From contig JAIVEN010000004.1 of NCBI GenBank assembly GCA_026686845.1, positions 10,882,827 to 10,946,826 on the forward strand: a DNA stretch of 64,000 nt. Direction: 5' to 3'. The notes below the pieces were generated by a model. The model was not told the DNA's origin, searched no databases, and saw nothing but the letters and a program-made list of their open reading frames with translations. A program made the translations under genes and the position numbers. Each line of letters opens with the position of its first letter. Position 1 is the stretch's first letter. Source of the DNA: Adenanthera pavonina (Eukaryota; Streptophyta; Magnoliopsida; Fabales; Fabaceae). Positions 13,210 to 25,500 of this stretch are shown piece after piece.

Positions 13210-13383
13210 GGCCCGACCTAACCTATATATATATATTTTAAATTATTTTATATATCTTAATTGATTTTATAGAATTTTTATTTAATATAATATATTTACT
13301 ATGTAAATATTATAAAAACATTTTAAGATTTTAATGTTTCAAATTTTTTTCAATTTTGAATTAATTTTTTAACTTAATATTTA

Positions 13384-13553
13384 GGGGGAATCACATCTTG
13401 GGACCAGCATCTCAAATTAATCACAAAGGAGGACTTTTAACTAAAAACCAGTGGTAAAAATAGGAGACTGAGTTGCAAAATTGGAAGAACAAGTAGAAAA
13501 AAATTCTGCTTGGTAATTAATTTGAGATATTGGTTCCAAAATGTGATTTCCCC
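13384..13553. mobile_element. Mutator-type MITE, 170 bp, nested in the hAT-like element
   Basis: The ends GGGGGAATCACATCTTGGGA and, in reverse complement, GGGGAAATCACATTTTGGAA form inverted repeats of about 45 bp with roughly five mismatches, extending through ATCTCAAATTAAT. The 9-bp flanks TAATATTTA (13375-13383 and 13554-13562) are identical. Long TIRs with a 9-bp TSD are typical of Mutator-like elements. There is no coding capacity. Confidence 0.82.
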
Positions 13554-13757
13554 TAATATTTATATAAAAATAATGTGTAATGGTTAAATATTCATAAATT
13601 TTGAAAAAAAAAATTTCTAAGATTATTTTTTAAGAAAATCTATTTTTAAGTATAAATAAGTATATTTTTTATTATTAAATAATTTCTTTATTTTTTAAAA
13701 ATATATATATAGTATCGGGTCAGTCCGGTACTTGGCCCGATATTAGCCCGAAGAACA

Positions 13758-15401
13758 TGTTAGATAAGTTGGCTTCCCAAGAGGGGGTGAATTGGGAAGA
13801 TTGAAACTTTTTCTACAAAACATCAAAAAGGAAAGTGAAGGAAGTAAAGTGTGATGGTAAAACAGAGTATGAATAAATAAACAATGAAGATAGCAGTAGG
13901 GAAGAGAAAAACTCATATGTTTATCCTCGTTCGGTCTCTCAACTTGACCTACATCCAGTTCCCAAGTCACCACTTGAGATTTTCCACTATTCTGCAAAAA
14001 TTCAGTGGGCTTCTTGCAAATGCATCAGTACAAAGTTGATGCTCTGTTTCTAGAGCTCACACTTTCACTCTTTGCACTCTCACTTAGTGCTTTTCCAATC
14101 CCTTGTGATATCCCCTTACAAGTAAATCTTTCTTCCAGATGAAGATAAAATTGTTTACAAAGAATAAACCCTCTCAATAAGAGTGAATATGAAAGTTAAG
14201 GTACAAGGAATGAAGTATGTAAGAGTAAGAGACTTTGAGTAGATGATTTGGCAGAGTTTCAGTATATACAAAGTAATTTCATTACCCACATCTTCAAATG
14301 AAGTTCTATTTATAGATTTCTGCCTCAACTATACGTTAGAGATGTTACCCAACGGTTATACTGAGAAACTATCCGTTCACTAACCGCATTTAATGCTTTT
14401 GACACTCAAAGTTCGAATTTCAGTTAGTCAACAGACGAATTTCGCAGAAACCGAAAGTTACAGCCTTTAACGTTGAACTCTCAAAATCCGTCTGTCATGA
14501 GGCAAAATTCGAATTTTCATCTTTAGAAAATGATTCTATGTTGGAACATACGAATTTTCATGTTCAAAGTTATTCTGTTAAGTGTGAACAGTAATTTCAA
14601 TTTGCTACAGTGCCTTCAAAATTCGAATTTTGGAACCCCAAAATTCGTCTGTCAGAAACTGGTTTACTGAGGCATAATAGTTCATCAATTCAAAATTCAA
14701 ATTTTGAAAGGGTAAAGTTTGTCTGTCAGAGAGACCTCTTTCAGACTTGCTTCAGAATTCGAATTTATGAATACTGTAATTCGTATGTCAACATTTCATT
14801 ATAACAGGCTCACAAACTTTGTTTCTGAAATTCGAATTTTCATATTCAAAGTTCGTCTGTCAGTGAGCAATTTTGAAACTCAATCTTAGCTTGATTTCAG
14901 ATGAACTTTGACATATTCTCAGACGAATTTTTCATTTTTCATAAGTTGCATTTTATCTAAAATTCGAATTTTCAAAGGCCAAAATTCATCGGTCAGAAAA
15001 AGCTATTTTCAGACACGTATCAAAATTCAAATTTTTCAAGTCAAAATTCATTTGTCAGAGAAGCCTCTTTTCAGACTTGTTCATTTTCAACACGAAATTC
15101 AAATTTCCAAAGCCAAAGTTCAAATTTTCAAAATAGCAGATCAGTGTAAACCTTTCAAACTTGGTCTGTTGGTAGGTGTTTTTCAAATATTCCATGAATT
15201 AACATAGAATCAAGGTTTTAAAATATCTTTTTACCAAATTAAAGTCTTTTACTCAAATTAAAATATTACTAAACATTCTACATCTATCCTTGCACTGATT
15301 TCTCCAGAATTCTTTTACTTGAAACCTTTTGTGCACCTTTGATATCTTTATTCCAAACTCTTGAAGGTTGGTTTGAAGTCATCAAAACACTTGATTCAAC
15401 A
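13758..15401 (-). repeat. Element A 3' LTR
   Basis: Bounded by TGTTAGATAAG on the left and TTGATTCAACA on the right (plus strand), i.e. TG..CA ends; 1644 bp. It contains a TATA box on the minus strand (CTATAAATAG, about 14306-14315) and at least four exact AAATTCGAATTT palindromes at 14505, 14619, 14828 and 14960. Compared with the other LTR it lacks about 21 bp between two short GTTAGAGA repeats near 14335. Confidence 0.93.
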
Positions 15402-15416
15402 TTCTCTCCCTTTTTG
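15402..15416 (-). other. Element A polypurine tract
   Basis: Directly inside the 3' LTR the minus strand reads AAAAAGGGAGAGAA, the primer for plus-strand DNA synthesis. A second purine tract, TTGAGGGGGAGC on minus, lies near 15470-15481, resembling the multiple PPT-like motifs known from Sireviruses. Confidence 0.8.
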
Positions 15417-15696
15417 ATGATGACAAAACAACTTTCAAACTGGATTAGTACTTGGGTTTGCTTTAACAAGCTCCCCCTCAATATATGCATTATAATCCAA
15501 AAGATATCATGATCAAGTAAAGAGATTAAGGAGATTCAAAGATTAACAAGAACAGATCATTGCAACCAAGAAATTCTTTCATTTCATCAAACATTGCTTT
15601 ACAAGAGACAATTAATGCAAGATATTACAGAGACACAAAACACAAACAACAGAAACAAAATATAGCACTACAAGAGGACCCAAGCCCAAGTTTTAA

Positions 15697-17896
15697 TCAA
15701 TTTTCCTTTGACTTGGTCTTGGTCTTCTTGCTATAAGTCTTTCCAGAAGGCTCAATAGCAGATTTTCCAGACTTTACAGTTTGCTCACTCTTCTCCCCCT
15801 TTTTGGCATCATCAGGAAGGTGAACAAAATCAATAGGAGGAGGGATCTGAGACACTGCAATGGCTTGAAGAGGCACAAGAACAAATGGCATTTTTGGATT
15901 GAGCTTTGGCAAGGACCTAGAAACTTCAGAACTTATGTCTTCATCTTCATCATTAGAAATCTCAAGAAGTTCAGAAATTTCTTGCCTTGTTATTGCCAAT
16001 TGTGCCCTTCTTTCCTCCGAGAAACCAAGGCATGTAATAGGTGAGGGAGCAGGAGGAGGAAACATTTCTTCAAGCCTTCTTCTCTGAGCTTGCAAGAGAG
16101 CATTGTGTGCAATAGCTTCCAAATCAACAAAAGGCATAATGCTTCTTTCTTCATTTAGGGCAGCCTACATGAATGGTGAAGTGGAGATGGCTGCCACTAA
16201 TCTTTCTACTTGCTCAGATTCTTGCTGGGACAAGATTGACTCTGGAGCATCTGCTTGAATGGGGTCATGAGAGCTTAAATCCTGAGGGCCTTCTTTTCCA
16301 TACCATAGTCTAAGGGAGGACCAAGACTTGGTGTGTTCATTGTACCAGCAACCTCAGTATCATCCATAACATCATCATGCTTAGAAAAGGCTAGCTAAAA
16401 GGGACTTGAAGGCTTAGGAGTTGGAGATTTTGCAGGCTCAGAGAATCCTGACTGAGGTGGAGTTGATGTGGCAGGAATGACATTCCGAATGTCTTCATAT
16501 GCATCAGCAACCACCTTCATGTTCTTGGCCAACTGGTGGATCTGATCTTGTAGATGAGCAAACTTGGCATTTTGCTCATCCCTGATGCTTAATATGAGTG
16601 TAGACAGACTGTCATACAATTCAGTGATTTTGGTTGGCTTGGCACGAGAGGAGGGAGTAGATAGAATGTGAGCAGGCAGAGATGGAGACGGGACAGGCTG
16701 AGAAGGCTGAGGTATAGGTTTTGCAGGAGCCTCAGAGGTACCTTCTTGCTGTAGAGAGGCATCTTCAACAAAGAAGAGATCTTCAGATTTTCATGCTCCC
16801 TTCCCAATCCATCTTCCTTTATTTCTCTCAATCCCCATTCTTTGTAGCTCTTCTTCCTAGAAAATCTCAGTGGGCTTCCCTTTTCCTTTTTCAAGGTGCT
16901 GAATTCTAGCATATTGTAGAATTCTAGAAATGATTGCTGCATAGGGGAGTGTAGAGTCTTTCCTCTGATCCCTTGCCTTAATCATGCGTTGGAGAATGAT
17001 ATGACCTATGTTGATAACCTTCTCATGCATGATTGCTGTCATTACATGTGCCTCTGCCCTTGTGATCAAATTGAAACTGCCTCCTTTGTTGAAGATAATC
17101 CTAGATACTATGTAGTGTAGGATCCTTACTTGAGCACTAAGGTCAGTGGGCTTCAGCAAGTTTATTGTTGGCCTATTTTCCCTTATTCTGAACAATGTGT
17201 TTAGGATTGTGCTCTTTTTGTAGTTTAGAAAGGGGCCACTTTCTTCATCAGCAGTCTCTGCCTCATCCATATACCCAGAAGCAATGATGTCAATCTTAAG
17301 GCCATCTTGTCCCGAGATTTCCAACACTTCATTAAGAGTTTCATATATGAGCCAGATGGTCCTTGTTCTCAGATTGACCTCTCACTTCTTCTTCTTGCTG
17401 TTATATTTCAGGGAGGTATACCATGTCTTAATTACTTCATCATCATACCTCTCCAGTATCTCTAACAGATTCTTATACCTCAGCATCCATTTCCCAGCAT
17501 CAAAACTGTTAGAGACTAAGAAATCTTCCATGTTCACACAATGAGGCTTGATTACCTTTTTACTGGCAAACTTAGTTGAGTATTCCTCCTACATCTGAGG
17601 AGTGCTCCATAATGGCATTGTTGTGAGTTGTTATTCTCCAGATTCAGTACTGGAGGAGGAAGTAGAAGCAACAGCATCAGGAACAGGGACCAAAGGCTCT
17701 GTTTTCTTTGAAGAAGAGGGTCCAACTTTCTTTGATTATGCCTTTGGGGTTGTTTTCTGTCGTTTAGAGGGAGTTGCCTTGCTTGATTCAGCTTTTCTCT
17801 TCGATTTTTCTCCCTCCTTTGAGGCATATTGGGATTTAACTGTCTCTTTGGTCGTGCCTCTCCTTTTCCAACTTTTGGATTCTTTACTCTTACCAT
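15697..17896 (-). pseudogene. Element A third ORF (ORF3), resembles putative plant transposon protein; broken
   Basis: Starting at MVRVKNPKVGKGEARPKR (17896), the frame runs, with several stops and frameshifts, to KKTKTKSKEN-stop at 15697; the intact version would be about 700 residues. Regions in order: a basic Lys/Arg/Gln-rich N-terminus; a globular middle (about 17570-16860) with HCVNMEDFLVSN, TIWLIYETLNEVLEI, RILHYIVSRIIFNKGGSF, AHVMTAIMHEKVINIGHII; a segment with AKFAHLQDQIHQLAKNMK that looks coiled-coil; a Pro/Ser and acidic stretch; a basic Lys-rich tail. The middle resembles the plant family described as putative plant transposon protein (PF20167-like). It sits where Sireviruses carry an env-like ORF, but I see no signal peptide or convincing membrane anchor. 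Function unknown. Element B carries the same ORF. Confidence 0.7.
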
Positions 17897-18099
17897 TTTC
17901 GTGGATGAATATTTCAGAATGAAGCTGAGAATGGGTTTATAGGAGGCGAAAAGGAGTTCAAACGGTGGAAAATGAAGATTTATGGTCAGAATTGAAAAAT
18001 ATTTAAGAGAGAATTTGAACAGACTTGAAGAAGAGATGAATAGGGTTGCATCTGTTCAGAAGAAAACTGTTGGTTTTAACGTGTGTAACCATAGGACAA

Positions 18100-18700
18100 A
18101 TGAATTTTGAGGGGTCAAAATTTAAACTTCGGGTAGTTACAAGTTAAACCATCCAGCAAAGCTTACTGACAGACGAATTTTCTTCTGAAAGTTCGTCTAA
18201 CAGAGGCTTGGTCCAAGTAGCACAAGATGAACAGACGAACTTTGTTTCAGCAAAGTTCAAATTTCGAAGATCAAGCATCAAGCAATAATCAATGCAACAA
18301 ACAATAAACGAATTATACACATGAAAATTCATCTTTCAGATGTTCAACAATATGAGCAAGTTCCAACAGATGAATTTTGAATCATAAATTCGAATTTCTG
18401 CACTTTGTAAAGGTTCTCAAACATGCTTATGTTGTGAAATGGACATTTGTATAAACATTATTTTGGACAAAGATAACATTGAATCTTTTATTTTTGAAAA
18501 TTCGAACTTTCAAGGACCAATAGACGAATTTCGAGGGATCACCGAGAACTATTCCAAGCCGAAGTTCGTCTGTTGGGCATCTAAATTCGAATGTTGAGCA
18601 TGCTCCCTCGTTCAAAAACACAATTTATTAAGGAAATTCGTCTAACACACAACCCAAATACGAATTTCAACTTTTAAAAACTTACAGAATGGATCCAGAA
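18100..18700 (-). repeat. Element A pol-ORF3 spacer with LTR-type AATTCGAA/CAGACGAA modules
   Basis: Between the end of pol and ORF3, the motif families that fill the LTRs recur: CAGACGAATTT, TTCGTCTG and AAATTCGAATTT (e.g. near 18170, 18190, 18372, 18560). No ORF is visible. The equivalent spacer of element B (56,450-57,090) has the same character, so this is a structural trait of the family rather than an accident. Confidence 0.75.
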
Positions 18701-18884
18701 CTCAGATTTGTTGCTGTCTCTTTCTCCTTTTGATTGTTCCATTATGATTTGCTCCATTTTTCAGATCTACTGTCATTTAAACTCATGAGGAGCACATGCA
18801 ACTTACATTAAACTTTCTCCGATGCTTAAGTTAGAATTAATTTATTGTTAGAAAATCTAAAAACAGAAATTCACAAGGATTTAC

Positions 18885-21840
18885 TTACAATTCATTGGGA
18901 TTTACCATACCCAATTCTATCCTGATTTTGCAGTGTCTATCTTCTGATAGAGGCTTTGTCAAGATATCATCAACTTGATCTTCTGTAGGGATGTATTCTA
19001 ATTTGATTTCTCCTTTCAAAACATGATCCCTTATGAAGTGGTGCCTAACTTCAATATGTTTTGTCCTTGAATGCATGACTGGATTCTTTGTGATGTTATT
19101 GGCACTTTGGTTGTCACACATTATTGGTATTTCCTTCATCTCAACCTCAAGATCTTCAAGCTGCTGTTTCATCCAGATGATTTGGGAACAACAGCTTCCA
19201 GCTGCAACATATTCAGCTTTTGTCGTGGATAAGGCCATACTGTTTTGCTTTTTGCTAAACCATGAAACCAAGGATCCACCAAGAAATTGACATGTTCCAC
19301 TTGTGCTTTTTCTGTCAGTTTTAGATTTTGCAAAGTCAGCATCAGTGTATCCTTTGAGATCTTCTTCATTGCCTTTTGGATACCAAAGACCCATATGTGA
19401 TGTTCCAATAAGATATCTGAAGATACGCTTCACAGCAGTTGCATGGGTTTCCTTGGGACATGACTGGAACCTTGCACACATATAGACACTAAACACGATG
19501 TCAGGTCTGCTGGCAGTTAGGTACAGTAGAGATCCAATCATTCTTCTATACTGGGTTATGTCAAATATTTTTCCTTTTTCATCATATCCAGTTTGGTTGT
19601 TATAGCCATAGGTGTTCCTATTGGCTTGACATTCTCCATCCCAAACTTCTTTAGCAATTCTTTTAGATACTTGGATTGATTGAGAAAGATACCATCATCA
19701 CACTGCTTGATTTGCAATCCAAGGAAAAAGTTGAGTTCACCCATCATGGATATTTCGAATTCTCCTTACATTAGCTTAGAAAAATTCTTGCAAAGAGATT
19801 CATTAGTAGCACCAAATATAATATCATTAACATAGATTTGAACAATAAGTAAATCTTTATTTTCTTTCTTAGTGAATAACGTTGTATCTACTTTTCCTCT
19901 GTTGAACCCCTTTTCAATTAGAAAATTACTTAATCTTTCATACCATGCTCTAGGGGCTTGCTTTAATCTGTAAAGGGCTTTCTTTAGTTTATAAACATGG
20001 TTCAGTTTTGTAGAGTCCTCAAAGCCTGGCGGTTGGTCTACATAAACTTCTTCCATGATATATCCATTAAGAAAGACACTCTTCACATCCATTTGATATA
20101 AAACAATATTTTTTCATGCATGCATATGCTAACAGTATTCTAATTGCTTCTAATCTAGCCACTGGAGCAAAGGTTTCTTCAAAATCAATTCCTTCTTCTT
20201 GATTATATCCTTTTGCAACTAGTCTAGCTTTATTTCTGATTATTAATCCAGATTCATCAAGTTTATTTCTAAAAACTCATTTAGTGTCAATGACAGGATG
20301 ATTTTTGGGTCTGGGCACTAAATCCCAAACTTAATTTCTTTCAAACTGATTTAACTCATCTTGCATAGCCAAAATCTAGTATTCATCAGTTAAGGTCTCT
20401 TCAGTACATTTAGGTTCAATTTGAGAAATAGAAGCACAGTTTATCATTTGATCCCTTAACTATTTTTTGATTTTAATTTTCTCTTGAACATCCTCTATCA
20501 CTTGATCAACAGGATGATTCCTTTGATATCTCCAAGTTCTAGGGAGTTCTTGAGACATGTCTTCATTATATTCATTCTCAAGGTCTTTCTCCTGAATATT
20601 TTCCTCTATGTTAATAGATTCAGAAATTTTTGGAGGTTCAATTTTGCCTTCATCAGATTTTGCATCAAACTTACCTAGATTCTCCTTTCCATTGTTGTGG
20701 ATGAAGCACTTACAGCCGAACACATGTAAATGTGAGAGATTTGGCTTTCTTCCTTTGTACAGCTCATAAGGAGTCTTCCCAAGGATTGGTCTGATATAGG
20801 CTCTATTTATGATATAGCTTGCTGTGTTTACTGCATCAGCCTAAAATACTTGAGAGAGTTCTTTTTTTATTCAGCATAGCTCTAGCCATCTCTCCAATTG
20901 TTCTATTCTTCCTTTCCACTACTCTATTTTGTTGAAGTGTTCTTAGAGCTGAGAAGTTGTAATCAATTCCATGCTCATCACAGTGCTCCAGGAGGTATGA
21001 ATTCTCAAATTCTCCTCCATGATCTGACTTGATAAACACAATAGAAATACCTTTCTCATTTTGCACTTTCTTAGCTAAGGTTACAAATGCATCAAACGTA
21101 TCACTCTTAGAGGAAAGAAATAGTGTCCAGGTAAATCTAGAGTAATCATTCACAATTACAAGCACATACAGATTTCCACCAAGGCTTTTTACCCTAGATA
21201 GAACAATCAGATCCATATGCAGCAGTTCTAGTGGTCTAGTTGTGGTGACTACATTTTTAGATTTGAAAGAAGATTTGATTTGTTTTTCTTTTAGGCATGC
21301 ATCACATTCTTTGTCTTTTTCAAAAGTGATTTTTGGTAGGCCAGTGACTAACTCATTTTTAACTAGTTTTGATAGCTGATTCATGTTAACATGAGCTAAT
21401 CTTCCATGCCACAACCAACTGTCATTATCCTGGCTAATTAAACAGACAGAATCTAAGGGAGGAAGTTCATCAAGATCAATAGTATAACAGTTACCATCCC
21501 TTTGAGCTTTGGGGATTATCTTGTGATCTCTTTTTTTGATGACTAGGCAAAACTTTGAGTCAAACAATGCCCAATTTCCTTTGTCACATGTCTGACTCAC
21601 ACTTAGCAGATTGTGGTTGAGGCCAATTACAAACAGCACCTCTTCAATGGATGTTTTAGGATTCTTTCCCACAATACTAATGCCAACTATTTTGCCATAT
21701 TAATTACCTCCAAATGTCACCTTTCCTCCTTTCTTGTCTCTAAGGATGATGAACTTCTCCTTATCACCTGTCATGTGACTTGAGCAGGCATTGTCCATAT
21801 ACCATTTATTGCTCTTTTTAGCTTTAAGACAAACCTACAA
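18885..21840 (-). pseudogene. Element A pol: protease, integrase, RT, RNase H (degenerate)
   Basis: From high to low coordinate: a protease piece ending in GKNPKTSIEEVLFVIGLNHN (21672); the integrase zinc-binding region (LWHGRLAHVNMNQL, CDACLKEKQ) and core with MDLI, KSDHGGEF and VVERKNRTI (21480-20836); RT pieces with MDVKSVFLNGYI and YKLKKALYRLKQAPRAWYE (20092-19766); and RNase H with GYTDADFA, KAEYVA and a C-terminus GMVNPNEL-stop (19541-18885). The RT motif normally YVDD reads YVND near 19820, losing a catalytic Asp. Frames break near 19,550, 19,760, 20,100 and 20,860, so it does not encode a continuous polyprotein. Confidence 0.9.
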
Positions 21841-22532
21841 AACAAAGTTTATATTTTTTTTTAGGTACCCAAATTTGCTTGGGTCCTTTTCTGTTAGTAG
21901 TCTTTTCCCTAGATACAGATGTATCTTTGGGAACCCATTTAACCTTCCTGTCAAGTCTATTTTTCTTTAAAGCACATGAACTGGAAATATGGCCCTTCTT
22001 GTTACAGAAGTGACAGGTGGTGAAGGGACTGTTGGATTGAGATGCAGGAAGAAAGTAATACAGATAATATTTTGTTTTGCATGTCTTAGTTGATCATATG
22101 ATTCAATGTGCTGTGAAGTATGTTCTTTCTATCTATTGCCACTAGCATGCGAAAAATGTCTCATATATACATTCTGATTCTTTTTCCTAATCTTTTCTTT
22201 GACTGCACAAGGATCATAGTTAAGTCTAGCCTTTCTCTATGATATTCTTTGACTTCTCATTAAAGCAAACAACATATATTTACCTTTAGTAAGCCTAGAC
22301 ATGCTTTTCACTAGATATGTATTGGTTTGCTTTAGTTCAATGCATGATTTACAACAAGCAGATTCAGCAATAGTAGAGAAGCAATTTCAGAAATGTTACA
22401 TTGTGATTCTAGTTTGTTAATCTTTTTCTTAGCTTGCTTCAATTCTTTAGCAATCTTAATAAACTCATCATGCAGCTCATGAAATGCATCCAGTAATTCA
22501 GAATAGGAAGGTTCAGATTCATATACCCCATC

Positions 22533-25500
22533 TGTGATTTGTCCGGGCATTTTACAAAAAATGACAAAAAATAATAGTAAAATAAAATAAAAATAATAAT
22601 AAATAATAATGTATAAATGAAAAAAAACAAAATAAAAATAAGAAGAAATTTGCAAGAATTAAATAAATAAAATTAATATACAAACACATAGCAAAAAAAA
22701 AACAGAACAAAACAAAAGAAAAATCTCATCCCTTTATTCTTATCCAATCTCTCCCATTTAAGATTTGAAAAAAACAAAAAAAATTTCTGTAACAAAAATG
22801 ATAAAAAAAATTTTTGTTTAAAAAAGGGGTATTAGTTAATAAAAGAAAAGACTAATTGGTGGGGCTTAAAACACTAGGTCCGAAATGCTGAGGGCCCAAC
22901 ATTTCAGCCCATATTCCACCCTGAGCCCTAATGAGGGCTCAGGTGCGTGAGAGACCTGGGCAGATAGGAGAGACAGCAGCAGACACCGAAAGCGAAAGTG
23001 GCACGCGTGAAGGGGAAAAAGAAAAGACAGAGAGAGGAGACAGAAAAGGACGCGTGAGACAGGAGCACGAGGGAGGCAGAGAAAAGAGAAAGAAACCGAG
23101 GGAGCACCGGTATGAAAAAGAAAAAGTGAAGTAGAGAAGGTGAAGACGCGACAAGAGGGAAGAGCAGAGGACGCGGCCGAAAAGCAGGGGAAGCCGTGCA
23201 AGAAAGGAGAAACAAAGGGAGCCACCAAAAGCCTGAGAGAGCAGTATGCGAGTAGAGAAAAAGCTGAGGATGATGGAGATAAAACAGAGGGAGCCACGGA
23301 GCTCGGGGGGACTGGACCGAGAGAGAAGGAGCCACAGGCTGGGGAAAAGGTAGACACGAGAGGCTGAGCAGGAAATGGAAAAGACAGAAGCAAGAAACCG
23401 AAGGCGAGAAGGAGCTCCAATCAGAACCGAAAAACAGAGGGGGTCGCGGGGGCTGAACCAAAAAACAAAGGAGGCTCGGTCCCTCCGGTGAATAGAGGAG
23501 GCAGACCCGTGAGAAAAGCCGAGAAGGACAGAGGATCTAGAGGAAAGAAGAGGGACCGGACTCGAAGGGTAAAAATCAAATCCATTTAGATCAATGCATG
23601 TTAGCTTATTTTGATTAGGCTGTGAGGGTCATTACACATTATATCTCATTCATGATACTCTGTGTTTTTTTTCTTTGGGATGATACTGACTACGGATTCT
23701 GTTTTCTCGGTACTCTGTTGTGTGGCCGAATGTATGAATTCTTACTGTGTTGATTGGAGCTCATGAGTGCGGATTTCTTTTCTGAATTATGGTCCCTTTA
23801 ATTCTCTACATCACTAAAATGTTGTTTGACTCCTGGAATATCATGACTGTGTCAGTTTGGTTTTCTGGTTTTAGTTTTGTTTTCTTAGCTTTATGTTCGT
23901 AAGTAGCCCTGTGGTTCTATGCTCTGGTGTTCTCTACCCTGAGAATTTGTTGCCCACCATCGTTAATCAAATGCCATAGCCTGAGAATTGATTAGACTGG
24001 ATAAGTTTTATTGGCTCTAGGAATCTAGCCTACGGTATGTTTCGAGTGTGCTTTATGCTTGTACTTTGGTGGTTTATCTCTGCTATAACCCTTTGTCCAT
24101 GAAGGGAACTTGGTTGAATTTGGAAGTTGAAGTCTTAGAATCATGGCTTCAATTCTTGTTGACATTGGAAGAGAACAGGAAATTGCTTTTTCTTCATGGT
24201 TCTTTTGTAGTTGGTGTCACATTCTGTGCACTAGTGACCGGCTTGTATGATTACTGTAGTTATAACAGTGGAAGAGGGGTATACATTCGTGATTTTGCAT
24301 GCCCAAAAGCCCATTTAGTGGGCTGCATGTTCGTGTCTAGTTTTATGCCCATGGATGAATGAATCGTTGGCCGTGTTCTTTTCCATTTGTTGCACATATG
24401 AGATGGGTTTTTAACATCTAAATTGAACTTTATGCCCATGGTTTCATACACTAGGATTTCAGTTTGGTTGTGGGCCACTTAAGTTCCCTTTTAGTGAAGA
24501 AAAGGTTTATATGACTTGGTTTTGAATGAAAATTCACCTTTGCTGATGTTCAGGGTTGGTATGCATCATTAGCTTTATAGAGTATTCTCATACCCTTTAG
24601 CTTCTAAAGGGAACCCTTAATTTCGTATTTCGTGCTTTGAGTCCCATGGGTGTTGTTCATATCATTTTGGACCAGCATGATGTTGTCTGTGAACACTCTG
24701 GAGGGTAGGATAGTTGATGATGTGAAGGTTTTGCTTGCCCTTGTATTGGAATGGGAGTGCTGTCATGAACTTAAGAGTTTTACCTTACACCCTTGTGTTT
24801 CCTTGCGAGCACCATGGGAGCGTGAGATCAAGCTTAAGAAGAATGAGTCGTCCTCATCAAGACAAGGGAGGAACATCAAGGCAAGCACGGGAGCATCAAG
24901 CCAAGCATGGAAAATCGAAGCTATTAACTTCGAGACAAAAGGGAAGACATGAGAGTTTGCATCTAATCATCTTATGTTTGTGTCTAAGTTGTTTGAGTTT
25001 GCACAGTAACACACACCATCACAAAATCATACATGCTTGTAAATATTTGGCATAATATGTATTTTATTTATTTAAAAAAAAATTGGTCACGGAGGTTTTT
25101 AGAGCTTTCGCAGATCCCTAAAACAATTACACCGTACGAGCCTATGGGGCTGCACGAGTGAGTTAATTAGATTCACTTATAGTAATAGGTCCCAATGACC
25201 TTTCCACTTCATTTTCCTGTTGCAAATAACTCTTTATTATGTAAACTTTTATATACTTCAAAATATTTTAAACAAGATAACCATATTTAGCAAATTTTAT
25301 GAAAAAAAAGTAATAAAATAATAATAACAGGAATAGTGGATTTAATAACCACACCACGTGGGATTTTTAGAACTCACGCAGGTACTCGGGTTTACTGAGT
25401 TGTTGCGTGAGATTGCGAATCCACGTAGATATATCAATTGAATAATCTTTTTAAGAAAATAATTATATTTCATAAAAAAAATAAATAATAAATTATGATG

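Noticed and set aside
14505..14516. AAATTCGAATTT as a heat-shock element
   Set aside because: Heat-shock elements need GAA and TTC units spaced by two bases (GAAnnTTC); here TTC abuts GAA directly and no third unit follows in phase.
14908..15207. Plus-strand ORF of ~99 codons, repeated at 28802-29101
   Set aside because: Both lie at the same place in the two LTRs of element A, antisense to the element, and arise from the repeated AAATTCGAATTT modules; no protein resemblance.
22866..23461. Overlapping minus-strand open frames of 177-184 codons
   Set aside because: They lie in the purine-rich block of the solo LTR, consist mostly of S, F, L and P, and are open on both strands, as expected from composition rather than coding.
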